From TK10-74A sp965263065 (GTDB taxonomy: Bacteria > Chloroflexota > Dehalococcoidia > Bin125): 64,000 nucleotides of DNA. Position 1 is the stretch's first letter. Each line of letters begins with the position of its first letter. The notes under the pieces are model-generated. The model was not told where the DNA came from, did no database searches, and saw nothing but the letters and a program-made list of their open reading frames with translations. Location of the stretch: positions 2,356,001 to 2,420,000 of the forward strand of contig CBDHGH010000003.1 of the NCBI GenBank assembly GCA_965263065.1, given 5' to 3'. The translations under genes were made by a program, and so were the position numbers. Positions 1 to 8,142 of the stretch are shown in pieces.

Positions 1-921
1 CAGCCGCGGGTGCTCGTGAATCTCCAGCCCCACGCCGTGCCCGAGCCCGTGCCCGAAGCGATCCCCGTAGCCCGCCTCGGCGATGATGTCCTGCGCGATC
101 ATGTGCGCCTGCCCACCGGTCATGCCGCTCTCCACCGTCGCCTCGGCGGTCTCCTGCGCCGTCAGCACGATGTCGTAGACCTCCTGGAACGTCGCGTCGG
201 GCTCCCCCAGCACGATCGTGCGGGTCATGTCCGAGCAGTAGCCGTCCACGATCACGCCCATGTCGATCACGATCGGCTTGCCCGCCTCCAGCGGCATCTC
301 GCGCGGGTAGGCGTGCGGCATCGCGCCCCAGGCGCCGCCGCCGACGATCGTCGCGAACGACATCGCCTCGGCGCCGTGCTCGCGCGCGTACTTCTCGATC
401 TCCCAGGCCACTTGCAACTCGGTCCAGCCCGGCTGCACCCGGTCCGCGACGTCGTTGAAGGCCCCGTCGCCCAGCAGCACCGCCCGTTCCAGCGCCGCCA
501 GCTCCTCGGGGTCCTTCACGGCCCGCACCCCCTCCACCAGGCCCTCGGTCTGCACCAGCGACGGGCGCTTCGGCGCGGGCACGCCGGCCAGGGTGTCGCG
601 CAGCAGCTTGTGCGCCGCGACGCTCACGTCGGCCGCCTCGAAGCCCAGCTTGCGCCCGCCCAGCGCCGCCACGAAGCCCGGCAGCCAGTCGGCCTGCGCG
701 CCCTCCTGCTTGTACAGCGCGAAGTCGGGCGCTTGGGCGCCCACCTGCTCCCAGTAGCGAAAGTCGGTCGCCAGCGAGGCCGTCTCCGCGCTCACCAGCA
801 CCCAGCCCGCGGTGCCGGTGAAGCCCGACAGATAGCGGCGGTTGTACGGATTCGTGACCAGCAGCGCGTCCAGCCCCGCTTCGGCGATGGCGGCGCGCGC
901 GCGGTGCAGGCGATCGGGCAT
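1..921 (-). CDS. M24-family Xaa-Pro aminopeptidase (C-terminus outside window)
   Basis: This is a metallopeptidase of the M24 (pita-bread) family that probably removes the N-terminal residue before proline from peptides in the cytoplasm. The 307 visible residues show the N-terminal creatinase-like domain (about 1-130) and most of the catalytic domain. Metal ligands seen are Asp220 and Asp231 (IDMG, CSDMTR) and His295 in GHGLGHGVGLEIHEHP; the two terminal glutamate ligands should lie beyond the window edge. The start is ATG at 921, preceded by an AGGGGG ribosome site. It sits 81 bases downstream of aroQ on the same strand, an order also seen near efp in related genomes (known context, not visible here). 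PepQ-type prolidase is the alternative; the substrate cannot be decided. Confidence 0.9.
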   Translation of the reverse strand, partial: MPDRLHRARAAIAEAGLDALLVTNPYNRRYLSGFTGTAGWVLVSAETASLATDFRYWEQVGAQAPDFALYKQEGAQADWLPGFVAALGGRKLGFEAADVSVAAHKLLRDTLAGVPAPKRPSLVQTEGLVEGVRAVKDPEELAALERAVLLGDGAFNDVADRVQPGWTELQVAWEIEKYAREHGAEAMSFATIVGGGAWGAMPHAYPREMPLEAGKPIVIDMGVIVDGYCSDMTRTIVLGEPDATFQEVYDIVLTAQETAEATVESGMTGGQAHMIAQDIIAEAGYGDRFGHGLGHGVGLEIHEHPRL

Positions 922-1002
922 GGCGGCCCCCTTCGACCAGTGAACGACTCGCAACGGATCGCAGTCTAGGGAGCCGACGGGGCTCTGCCCACGCCGGCCG
1001 CG

Positions 1003-1449
1003 CTAGGAGGCGGCGCGCGTCTCGTGCAGCAGGCCCACGAGGGCGTCCAGCGCCGCCAGATAGCCGCGCCAGCCCAGCCCGCTCACCACCCCGGCCACGA
1101 TCGGCGCCGTCACCGACTCGTGCCGGAAGGCCTCCCGCGCATAGATGTTCGTCAGGTGGACCTCCACCACGAGCCCGGGGAAGTTCTCCAGCGCGTCGCG
1201 CAGCGAGAGGCCGTAGTGGGCCAGCGCGCCGGGATTGATGATCACGCCCTCGGCGTTCTTCTCCTGCTGCAGGAAGTCGATGATCGCACCCTCGTGGTTC
1301 GACTGGTAGGGGCGAACCTCGACGGCCCACTCCTCCGCCCGCTTCTGCACCAGGCCCTCGATCTCGCTCAGCGTCTGCGACCCGTACACCGCCGGGTTGC
1401 GCTCGCCGAGGACGTTGAGATTCGGGCCCGCGATCAAGAGCACTTTCAT
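1003..1449 (-). CDS. aroQ: 3-dehydroquinate dehydratase, type II
   Basis: AroQ dehydrates 3-dehydroquinate to 3-dehydroshikimate in the shikimate pathway as a cytosolic dodecamer. The 148-residue protein is the usual length for type II enzymes. Family motifs are clear: GPNLNVLGER (9-17), the catalytic tyrosine Tyr22 in AVYGSQTL, YQSNHEG, Asn72 in INPGA and the catalytic His110 in FRHES. The ATG at 1449 overlaps the xerC stop by four bases (ATGA) and has a GGAGGT site upstream, so it is probably translationally coupled. The other shikimate genes of the window (aroE, aroC, aroKB) lie about 13-18 kb away on the other strand, so this gene has been separated from the cluster. Confidence 0.97.
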   Translation of the reverse strand: MKVLLIAGPNLNVLGERNPAVYGSQTLSEIEGLVQKRAEEWAVEVRPYQSNHEGAIIDFLQQEKNAEGVIINPGALAHYGLSLRDALENFPGLVVEVHLTNIYAREAFRHESVTAPIVAGVVSGLGWRGYLAALDALVGLLHETRAAS

Positions 1450-2504
1450 GGCGCGACCTCCGCGATTCGGTCGGTGAAGAATGGGGCGTCCACATCGGGT
1501 TCGAGCGCCATCGGGTCGAGCCCTGCCGGGTCGAGCGCCGCCGACCGACGGCGCCGACGCTCCTGTCGCGTGAACATCTGCTCGCTGATGCCGTCGAGCG
1601 AGTGATCGATCGCGGCCCGCTTCGCGGACTCCGTGACGTGCGTGTAGATCTGCGTCGTCGCGACGTTGGAGTGCCCCAGGAGCTCCTGCACCACCCGGAT
1701 ATCGGCGCCGCGCTCGAGCATGTGCGTCGCGAACGAGTGTCGCAGCAGGTGCGGATGCACCAGCTTCGGCAGCCCAGCGGCGATGGCGTAGCGCTGCACG
1801 GCGAGCTGCACGGCCCGGGCCGACAGCGCCCCACCGAAGCGATTCAGCCACAGCGCGTCCGGGGAGCCGTCACTGACCAACTGCGGACGGCCCGATCGCA
1901 CGTAGTCCTCGATCGCCAGGTAGGCGTGATCGCCCACCAGCGCCACGCGCTCCCGATCGCCCTTGCCGCGCACGCGCAGGATCGCGTTCTCCCAATCGAC
2001 GGAGCGCAGCGTCAGGCCGATCAGCTCACTGATCCGCAGGCCGGAGCCGTACAGCACTTCCAGGATCGCGCGGTCGCGCAGCCCGCCGGGCGTGTGCAGG
2101 TCGGGCGCCTCGATCAGCCGCTCCACCTCGCGCACGCTCAGGAAGCGCGGCAGCGTGCGGGGCGTCTTGGGCGTGCTGGCCAGCCGTAGCGGGTCGGTCG
2201 GCAGGATGCGCTGCTGGAGGAGATGCCGGAAGAACGACTTGATGGTGCTGGCGCGGCGGCGCAGGCTGCCCTGCGCGACGCCGTCCTGCTTCAGCCCAGC
2301 CAGGTAGGAGCGATAGGTCAGCCGGCTGACCTCGGCCAGCGATAGTTCGCGCTCATCCAGGTAGCGGATGAAGTGCGACAGATCCGTGCGGTAATTCCGC
2401 AGGGTGTGGATCGACAGGTTGCGTAGCAGGCGGAGTTCGTCGAGGTAGGCGTCCAGCAGGGCGGCGCCGTCCTCCGCTGCGCGCGGGAGGGGTTCTGCGG
2501 TCAA
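1446..2504 (-). CDS. Tyrosine recombinase XerC/XerD-like
   Basis: A site-specific recombinase, probably the one resolving chromosome dimers at dif. The 352 residues contain the N-terminal SAM-like core-binding domain (about 12-100) and the catalytic domain (about 118-300). All catalytic residues are present: Arg157 (GSGLRISEL), Lys181 (RGKGDRER), His252 and Arg255 (HLLRHSF), His278 (LGHSN) and nucleophile Tyr287 (TQIYTH). About 45 residues follow the normal end, starting with a basic stretch (RRRRR at 316-320) and turning acidic; this tail is not typical. The start is TTG at 2504, with a GAGG site six bases upstream. A TTGCGG/TACAGT promoter-like pair lies at 2546-2573. XerC and XerD cannot be separated; it may be the only Xer protein. 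Confidence 0.9.
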   Translation of the reverse strand: MTAEPLPRAAEDGAALLDAYLDELRLLRNLSIHTLRNYRTDLSHFIRYLDERELSLAEVSRLTYRSYLAGLKQDGVAQGSLRRRASTIKSFFRHLLQQRILPTDPLRLASTPKTPRTLPRFLSVREVERLIEAPDLHTPGGLRDRAILEVLYGSGLRISELIGLTLRSVDWENAILRVRGKGDRERVALVGDHAYLAIEDYVRSGRPQLVSDGSPDALWLNRFGGALSARAVQLAVQRYAIAAGLPKLVHPHLLRHSFATHMLERGADIRVVQELLGHSNVATTQIYTHVTESAKRAAIDHSLDGISEQMFTRQERRRRRSAALDPAGLDPMALEPDVDAPFFTDRIAEVAP

Positions 2505-2703
2505 GTTAGACCTCGTCCAAACCTCGCCACCACGCGAGCGGGCTCACTGTAGGGGTGGCGGGCCCGCCCGCAATCACCGCTGTGTAACGCGGCGTAAAGC
2601 GCGCGTTAAGCCACGGCACGGCCTATCTGGAGGCGGAGCGAGGACATTTTCGGTCGCCCGGCCCCGGCGCACGCGTTGCGCGCCGCCAGACCGTCGCAGG
2701 GCC

Positions 2704-5628
2704 CTACTTCGGTTTGCGCGCCCGCGACTTGGTAGCCCGCTTCTTGCCGCGTGCCTGCGTGGTGCGCGGCGCCGTCCGGCGGCTGGCGGCACGCTTGCCG
2801 GCGACCTTGCGGCCGCCCTTGGGAGCGAGCGCCCGCTCCGCGATCAGCGTCAGCGCCTGTTCCAGGGTCACGCGGGAGTGGTCCAACTCACGGGGGATGC
2901 TGGCGTTCGTCGCCCCGTCCGTCACGTAGGGCCCGAAACGCCCGTCGAGCAGTCGCACCGGACGCCCGGAGTCGGGGTGCGCGCCCAGCTCCCGCAGCGC
3001 ACGGCTGGTCGAGCTGCGCTGGAAGCCGGCGCTCTTGGGCTGGGCGAACAACTCCAGCGCCCGCTCGAGCGTGATCGTGTAGATGTCGTCCGTGTCCTCC
3101 AGGGAACGCGTGTCCTTGGAGTCGCCGCCGCGTTGCAGGTACGGCCCGAAGCGCCCATTCGCCGCGACGATCGACCCCGCCCCGGCCGGGTCCGCCCCCA
3201 GGTCGCGCGGCAGCGACAGCCACAGCAACGCGTCCTCAAGGGTGACTTCGTCCATCGCCATCCCGGACGGCACCGACGCCCGCCGCGGCATGTCCGCCCG
3301 CTTCGTCTTGGGCGGCGGGTTGGGCCCGCGCTGCACGTACGGGCCGTAGCGCCCCGACTGCAGCAGGATCTCCACCCCGGAGTCCGGGTCGCGGCCCAGG
3401 TTGCGCGGACCATCGACCTGCTGGGTGAGGAGTTCCATCGCCCGATCCACCGTCAGGTCGGCCGGCGCCTCGTCGGGCGGCAGCGAGGCCGTGTTGCCGG
3501 TGCCCCCCTCGCCGCGTTGCAAGTACGGCCCGAAGCGGCCGATGCGCACCACGATCGGCTGCCCGCTGCCGGGCTCCTCTCCGACGGGGATCAGCGGGAA
3601 CGCGATCTCCGGCAGCGCCGCCTCGATCCGCCGCGACAGCCCCAGGTGCTCGCCCGTCTCGCCGTTCGCATCGCCGGCTTGCTCGCCGCCCGGCTCCGCG
3701 CCCGGGTCTGCGCCCGGTTCGCCGAAGTAGAACGCGCGCAGGTGCGACACCGAGTCCGCCTCGCCGCGCGCGATCGCGTCCAAGGCCGCTTCCATCCCGG
3801 CGCTGAATTCGGGCTCGACGAGGTCGCCGAAGTGACGCTCCAGCAGGTCGGTGACGGCGTAGGCCAGGAAGGTGGGGACCAACGCGGCGCCCTGCGAGAA
3901 GACGTAGCCGCGGTCCTGAATCGTGCTCAAGATCGAGGCGTACGTGGAGGGCCGCCCCAGCCCGTCCTCCTCCAGCTTGCGCACCAGCGACGCCTCGGTG
4001 TAGCGCGGCGGGGGCTGGGTCTCGTGCCGCTTCGCCTCCAGCGTGACGGGGCGCAGCGTCTCCCCCACCTCGACCGTGGGCAGCAGCCGCTCGTCGTCCG
4101 AGCCGCCCTCCCGGCCGTCGGCGCCAGGCGCGCGGCCGGCGTAGACCCGCATGAAGCCGGGGAAGAGCACCCGCTGCCCGCGCGACTCGAAGCCGGCCTG
4201 GTCGTCGGGCTCCCAGGCCGGGCCCAGCGGCACGGTGATCTCGACGACGGTGCGCTCGAGCCGGGCGTCCGGCATCTGGCTGGCCACGGTGCGCTGCCAG
4301 ATCAGCTCGTACAAGCGGAGTTGGTCGCGGTTGAGCCGGGAGCGCAACGAGCCCGGCGTGCGACGGATATGCGTCGGCCGAATCGCCTCGTGGGCCTCCT
4401 GCGCGTTGCGCGAGCGCGTCTTGTAGGCGCGCGGGCCCTTCGCGAAGCCGGGGCCGTACTCGCGCTCGATCACCTCCTGCGCCTCGGCCAGCGCCTGCTT
4501 CGCCAGCGTCACCGAGTCGGTGCGCATGTAGGTGATCAGACCCTCGCGCTCGGCGCCCAGGTCGACGCCCTCGTACAGGCTCTGCGCGATCTGCATCGTG
4601 CGGCGCGCGCTGTAGCCCAGGCGCCGGTTCGCCTCCTGCTGCAGCGTCGACGTCGTGAAGGGCGGCGCCGGACGACGGCTGGCCGGGGTCGCGGTCACCT
4701 TCGTGACGGTCCACGGCGTCGCCGGCTCCAGCACCGCGACCAGCGCCCGGATGTCCGCCTCGTCCAGCAGGCGCACTCCGTCGCTGGTCTGCTTGCCGGT
4801 CGTGGGGTCGAAGTCGCGGCTGGCCGGCAGGCGGTCGGCGCCCAGGCGCTTCAGCGTGGCGGGCAGCGTCCCCTGCGCGGCGGCGAGCGTCGCCTCCGCG
4901 TCCCAGTAGACGGCGCGCTGGAAGGCGGCGCGCTCGCGCTCGCGCTGCACCGTGATCCGCACCGCGACGCTCTGCACGCGCCCGGCCGACGTCCCCGCCC
5001 GGATCCGGCGCCACAGCACCGGCGACAGGCTGTAGCCGAACAGCCGGTCGAGGATGCGCCGCGCCTCCTGCGCCTGCACCAGGTCCTGATCCACCTGCCG
5101 CGGCGAGCGCAGCGCCTCCTGGATCGCCTCCTGCGTGACCTCGTGAAAGACGATCCGCTCCACCGGCACCGTCGGCTCCAGCAGCTCGCACAGATGCCAG
5201 CCGATGCTCTCGCCCTCGCGGTCCTCATCCGTCGCCAGCAGCAGCTTGTCGGCCCGCTTCAGCTCCCGCTTCAGCCGCTGGACGTGCGCCGCCTTGTCCT
5301 TCGGCACGATGTAGACCGGCTCGAAGTCCCGCTCGACGTTGACGCCCAACTCCGCCCAGGACTCGCCGCGGATCTCCGCCGGCCGCTCCTCGGCCCGGCT
5401 CGGCAGGTCACGCACGTGGCCGTAGGACGCATCGACGACGTAGCCGGGCCCCAGGAAGCGCCCGATCGTCTCCGCCTTGGCCGGCGATTCCACGATCACG
5501 AGCTGTGTGCCACCGCCCGGTGTGGCCTGGGCGCGCGTGCGGGATGCCGCCTTCGTCCGGCGCGCGGTCTTGCGCGGCGGGCTCTTCGCGGACGAGCGCT
5601 TAGCGCCCGAGGGCTTAGCGCCGGACAT
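2704..5628 (-). CDS. topA: DNA topoisomerase I (type IA)
   Basis: TopA relaxes negatively supercoiled DNA by single-strand passage. The 974-residue protein has a Toprim domain (about 41-150) with the acidic triad in DEDREGE (134-140), SAGRVQS, and the catalytic Tyr367 in LITYMRTDS. The C-terminal third carries at least four repeats centred on GRFGPY (for example RIGRFGPYLQRG, RFGPYVTDG), the Toprim C-terminal repeat type that replaces zinc fingers in many Actinobacteria and Chloroflexota. Both termini are lysine/arginine-rich, which may add DNA affinity. A short Glu-Pro-Gly-Ala rich insert coded near 3660-3725 looks like a linker. The ATG at 5628 overlaps the end of dprA by 14 bases, so the two genes are probably co-transcribed. 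Confidence 0.98.
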   Translation of the reverse strand: MSGAKPSGAKRSSAKSPPRKTARRTKAASRTRAQATPGGGTQLVIVESPAKAETIGRFLGPGYVVDASYGHVRDLPSRAEERPAEIRGESWAELGVNVERDFEPVYIVPKDKAAHVQRLKRELKRADKLLLATDEDREGESIGWHLCELLEPTVPVERIVFHEVTQEAIQEALRSPRQVDQDLVQAQEARRILDRLFGYSLSPVLWRRIRAGTSAGRVQSVAVRITVQRERERAAFQRAVYWDAEATLAAAQGTLPATLKRLGADRLPASRDFDPTTGKQTSDGVRLLDEADIRALVAVLEPATPWTVTKVTATPASRRPAPPFTTSTLQQEANRRLGYSARRTMQIAQSLYEGVDLGAEREGLITYMRTDSVTLAKQALAEAQEVIEREYGPGFAKGPRAYKTRSRNAQEAHEAIRPTHIRRTPGSLRSRLNRDQLRLYELIWQRTVASQMPDARLERTVVEITVPLGPAWEPDDQAGFESRGQRVLFPGFMRVYAGRAPGADGREGGSDDERLLPTVEVGETLRPVTLEAKRHETQPPPRYTEASLVRKLEEDGLGRPSTYASILSTIQDRGYVFSQGAALVPTFLAYAVTDLLERHFGDLVEPEFSAGMEAALDAIARGEADSVSHLRAFYFGEPGADPGAEPGGEQAGDANGETGEHLGLSRRIEAALPEIAFPLIPVGEEPGSGQPIVVRIGRFGPYLQRGEGGTGNTASLPPDEAPADLTVDRAMELLTQQVDGPRNLGRDPDSGVEILLQSGRYGPYVQRGPNPPPKTKRADMPRRASVPSGMAMDEVTLEDALLWLSLPRDLGADPAGAGSIVAANGRFGPYLQRGGDSKDTRSLEDTDDIYTITLERALELFAQPKSAGFQRSSTSRALRELGAHPDSGRPVRLLDGRFGPYVTDGATNASIPRELDHSRVTLEQALTLIAERALAPKGGRKVAGKRAASRRTAPRTTQARGKKRATKSRARKPK

Positions 5629-6703
5629 AGGTCATTGGTCCCACCTGGCGCACGACGCCCTTCATCTCGAGCATGGCCAGGGTGCTGCTGACCGTCGCGA
5701 CCGGCAGCCCCGCCAGGCGCACGCAGTCATCGACGTGCACCGGGTCGCTCCCGACCCGCTGCAGCACGGCTGATTCCGTGGGATCGGCCGGCAGCAACGC
5801 CGACATCTCCAGCTGCTGCTCAACCATTTGCAAGTTCAACTCCTCCAGGATGTCGGACACATCGGTGACCAGCTTGGCCATGCCCTGCTGGATAAGGGCG
5901 TTGCTCGCCCGGCTCGTCGGCGAGGTGATTCGCCCCGGCACCGCGAACACCTCGCGGTTCTGCTCGTTCGCCCAGTTCGCCGTGTGCAGGGCCCCGCTGC
6001 CCTCCCCCGCCTCCACGATCAGCGTGCCCAGGGTCAGCCCGGAGATGATCCGGTTCCGCCGCGGGAAGTAGTCGGCGCGGGGTTGCGTGCCCAGCGGCTG
6101 CTCCGACACCACCGCCCCGTCGTCGGCGATGCGCTGGGCCAGCCCAGCGTGCTCCGGCGGATAGACCATGTCCAGCCCGCAGGCCTGCACCGCGATCGTG
6201 CGGCCGCCCGTCTCCAGCGCCGACTCATGCGCGATCGCGTCGACGCCGCGCGCCAGCCCGCTGACCACCGTCACGCGATTGCTGGCCAGACCCCGGCTCA
6301 AGTCGGCCGTCACCTGCCGCCCGTACGGCGACACCCGGCGCGTCCCCACCACCGCCACCGACCACTCGTCGGCGGGCAGAATCTCCCCGCGCACGAACAG
6401 CACAGACGGCGCGCCGTAGATTTCGCGCAGCCGCGACGGGTAGGCGTCGTCCGCGGGCGCGTAGGCCTGCACCCCCGAGGCGACCAGCGCCGCCATCTCG
6501 GTGTCCGGGTCCGTGCGTCCCCGCGTCTGGTGCAGCGAGCGCAGCGTCGCGCCGTCAAGCCCCGCCTGGCGCAGTTCGGCGTCGGACGCCGTCCAGGCGT
6601 CCGCCAGAGAGTCGAAGTGCGACTCCAGCAGCGCCATGCGCCGCGCGCCGATGCGTGACACCCGCGACAGCGCAAGCCGGTAGGGCAGGTCGGACTGCGG
6701 CAT
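5615..6703 (-). CDS. dprA: DNA processing protein DprA (Smf)
   Basis: DprA binds incoming single-stranded DNA during transformation and loads RecA. The 362 residues show an N-terminal helix-hairpin-helix region (about 5-60), the Rossmann core (about 75-285) with VGTRRVSPYG, VSGLARGVDAIAH, FPRRNRIISGL and EAGEGSGAL, and a C-terminal winged helix (about 300-360). The ATG at 6703 has a GGAGG site four bases upstream. The leader directly in front of this site is a four-copy 14-bp tandem repeat. Downstream, topA overlaps the 3' end by 14 bases. No other competence genes are visible, so a general role in recombination remains possible. Confidence 0.96.
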   Translation of the reverse strand: MPQSDLPYRLALSRVSRIGARRMALLESHFDSLADAWTASDAELRQAGLDGATLRSLHQTRGRTDPDTEMAALVASGVQAYAPADDAYPSRLREIYGAPSVLFVRGEILPADEWSVAVVGTRRVSPYGRQVTADLSRGLASNRVTVVSGLARGVDAIAHESALETGGRTIAVQACGLDMVYPPEHAGLAQRIADDGAVVSEQPLGTQPRADYFPRRNRIISGLTLGTLIVEAGEGSGALHTANWANEQNREVFAVPGRITSPTSRASNALIQQGMAKLVTDVSDILEELNLQMVEQQLEMSALLPADPTESAVLQRVGSDPVHVDDCVRLAGLPVATVSSTLAMLEMKGVVRQVGPMTYVRR

Positions 6704-6714
6704 CGTGCCTCCGT

Positions 6715-6770
6715 CAACTTCCGCTTGGCAACTTCCGCTTGGCGACTTCCGAACGGCGACTTCGGAACGG
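6715..6770 (-). repeat. Four-copy 14-bp tandem repeat in the dprA leader
   Basis: Four adjacent 14-base units occupy 6715-6728, 6729-6742, 6743-6756 and 6757-6770; a decayed start of a fifth follows. The first two are identical on the plus strand (CAACTTCCGCTTGG); the others read CGACTTCCGAACGG and CGACTTCGGAACGG. In the dprA mRNA sense each unit carries a purine-rich GGAAGT-like core, and the array ends a few bases from the dprA ribosome site. It fills about half of the 143-base gap between dprA and the CNNM gene. Whether it is functional or a slippage product is unknown. Confidence 0.9.
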
Positions 6771-6846
6771 CGATTCCGACAGTGACGGTAGCAAGCCCAC
6801 CGCGCGCGCTGTCCAGTCGCCCCGACCGACCCGGCCGCCGGACCGG

Positions 6847-8142
6847 CTAGCCGGCCGGCGATCCATCCGCCGGCGGCGCCCCGTTCCCGGCCGTCTCGCT
6901 CATCGCGCGGGCGCGGATGCGCGCGATCCGGCGCCCGTCCATGCGCACGACCGTGAGCACCAGCCCCGGCACGTGCACCTCGTCGCCGGCCGCGGGAATC
7001 TTGCCCAGCCGGTCGAAGACGAACCCGCCCACGGTATCCGGGTCGTCGTCTTGGAAGCGATAGCCGAACTGTTCCGTCAGCGCATCCCGGTCGGCGCGCC
7101 CGTCCAGGATGGCCTCCGTGTCCGACACGCGATACACCGGCGCCGCCGTGTAGCGGTCGTACTCGTCCTCGATCTCCCCCACGATCTCCTCCAGCAGATC
7201 CTCGATCGTGACGATGCCCGCCGTCCCGCCGTACTCGTCGAGCACGATGGCCATGTGCACGCGCAGCGCCTTGAACTCGGCCAGCAGCTCGGCCAGCAGC
7301 TTGGTCTCGGGCACCAGCAGCGGCGGTCGCATGAGCTCGCGCACCGGCGTCTCGCGACCCGCCAGCAGCGTGGCCAGCGCGTCCTTCGCGTAGAGCACGC
7401 CCACGATGTTGTCGATCCCGCCCTCCCAGACGGGCACCCGCGAGTAGCCGCGGTCGACCGCGACCTGCACGGCGTCCCGCGCCGTCAGCTCGACGTCCAC
7501 CGCCACGATGTCCGGCCGCGGCACCATCACCTCGCGCGCCGGCGTGTCCCGGATCTCCACCACCCGACGGATCATCTCGCGCTCATCCTCCTCGATCTCC
7601 CCCTCACCCTGCTCCAGCAGCACCTCCAGCTCGGTGGGCTCCGGGGCGTGCTCGTCGCGGCCCTGACGGAAGCGACTGAACAGCATCGCCGGCGCCTCCA
7701 GCACGAAGGCCGGCCCCAGGAAGAGCGTGTCCAGCGCGTCCATCGTGCGCGCGAACGCCAGGCCGTAGCCCTCGGGGCTCGACTGCGCCAGCCGGCGCGG
7801 CACGGCCTGCGTCAGCCCCGCGACGACCACGCCCACCACGGCCGTCGCCACGACCACCTCCCAACTGAAGCCGCGCTCGCGGATCATCAGGTACTCCGCC
7901 GCCGCGAGCCCCGTCACGACCGCCAGGGTCCGGCCCACCGCGTACGAGCCCAGCGCGCGCTCGCGGTTCTGCGTGATGCGCTGCAGGCGCTGGCGCCGGG
8001 GGTCGTCCGGCGCGCGGCTGTGCAGCAGCCGCGCCCGCGATCGGCTCAGGCTGACGACCCCCGCCTCGGCGATCGCCTCCAGCGCCAGCAGCAGGTACGC
8101 CGCGAGCAGGATTAGGAGCGCGGCGATGGATTCGCCGCTCAT
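6847..8142 (-). CDS. CNNM/CorC (HlyC) family membrane protein with CBS pair
   Basis: A membrane protein of the CNNM/CorC family, members of which have been linked to Mg2+/Co2+ efflux. The 431 residues contain a DUF21-type membrane domain with hydrophobic segments around 5-30, 68-85 and 92-112, then two CBS motifs (for example TPAREVMVPRPDIVAV and VRELMRPPLLVPET, about 200-320) with the conserved DEYGGTAGIVT, and a C-terminal CorC domain (about 335-415). The ATG at 8142 overlaps the glmU stop as ATGA, so translation is probably coupled to glmU. The transported ion and direction cannot be read from the sequence. Confidence 0.93.
   Translation of the reverse strand: MSGESIAALLILLAAYLLLALEAIAEAGVVSLSRSRARLLHSRAPDDPRRQRLQRITQNRERALGSYAVGRTLAVVTGLAAAEYLMIRERGFSWEVVVATAVVGVVVAGLTQAVPRRLAQSSPEGYGLAFARTMDALDTLFLGPAFVLEAPAMLFSRFRQGRDEHAPEPTELEVLLEQGEGEIEEDEREMIRRVVEIRDTPAREVMVPRPDIVAVDVELTARDAVQVAVDRGYSRVPVWEGGIDNIVGVLYAKDALATLLAGRETPVRELMRPPLLVPETKLLAELLAEFKALRVHMAIVLDEYGGTAGIVTIEDLLEEIVGEIEDEYDRYTAAPVYRVSDTEAILDGRADRDALTEQFGYRFQDDDPDTVGGFVFDRLGKIPAAGDEVHVPGLVLTVVRMDGRRIARIRARAMSETAGNGAPPADGSPAG

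Noticed and set aside
2878..5691. Very long open frame on the plus strand opposite topA (over 900 codons), and similar ones opposite smc, mutS, glmU/alaS and thrS/lepA
   Set aside because: In very GC-rich DNA antisense frames stay open by codon bias. These have Arg/Ala/Gly/Pro/His-rich low-complexity translations, no family motifs, and lie opposite genes with complete motifs.
6715..6770. CRISPR-like array in front of dprA (and 30783-30834 in front of infC)
   Set aside because: Units are 13-14 bases and directly adjacent with no spacers; no cas genes are present.
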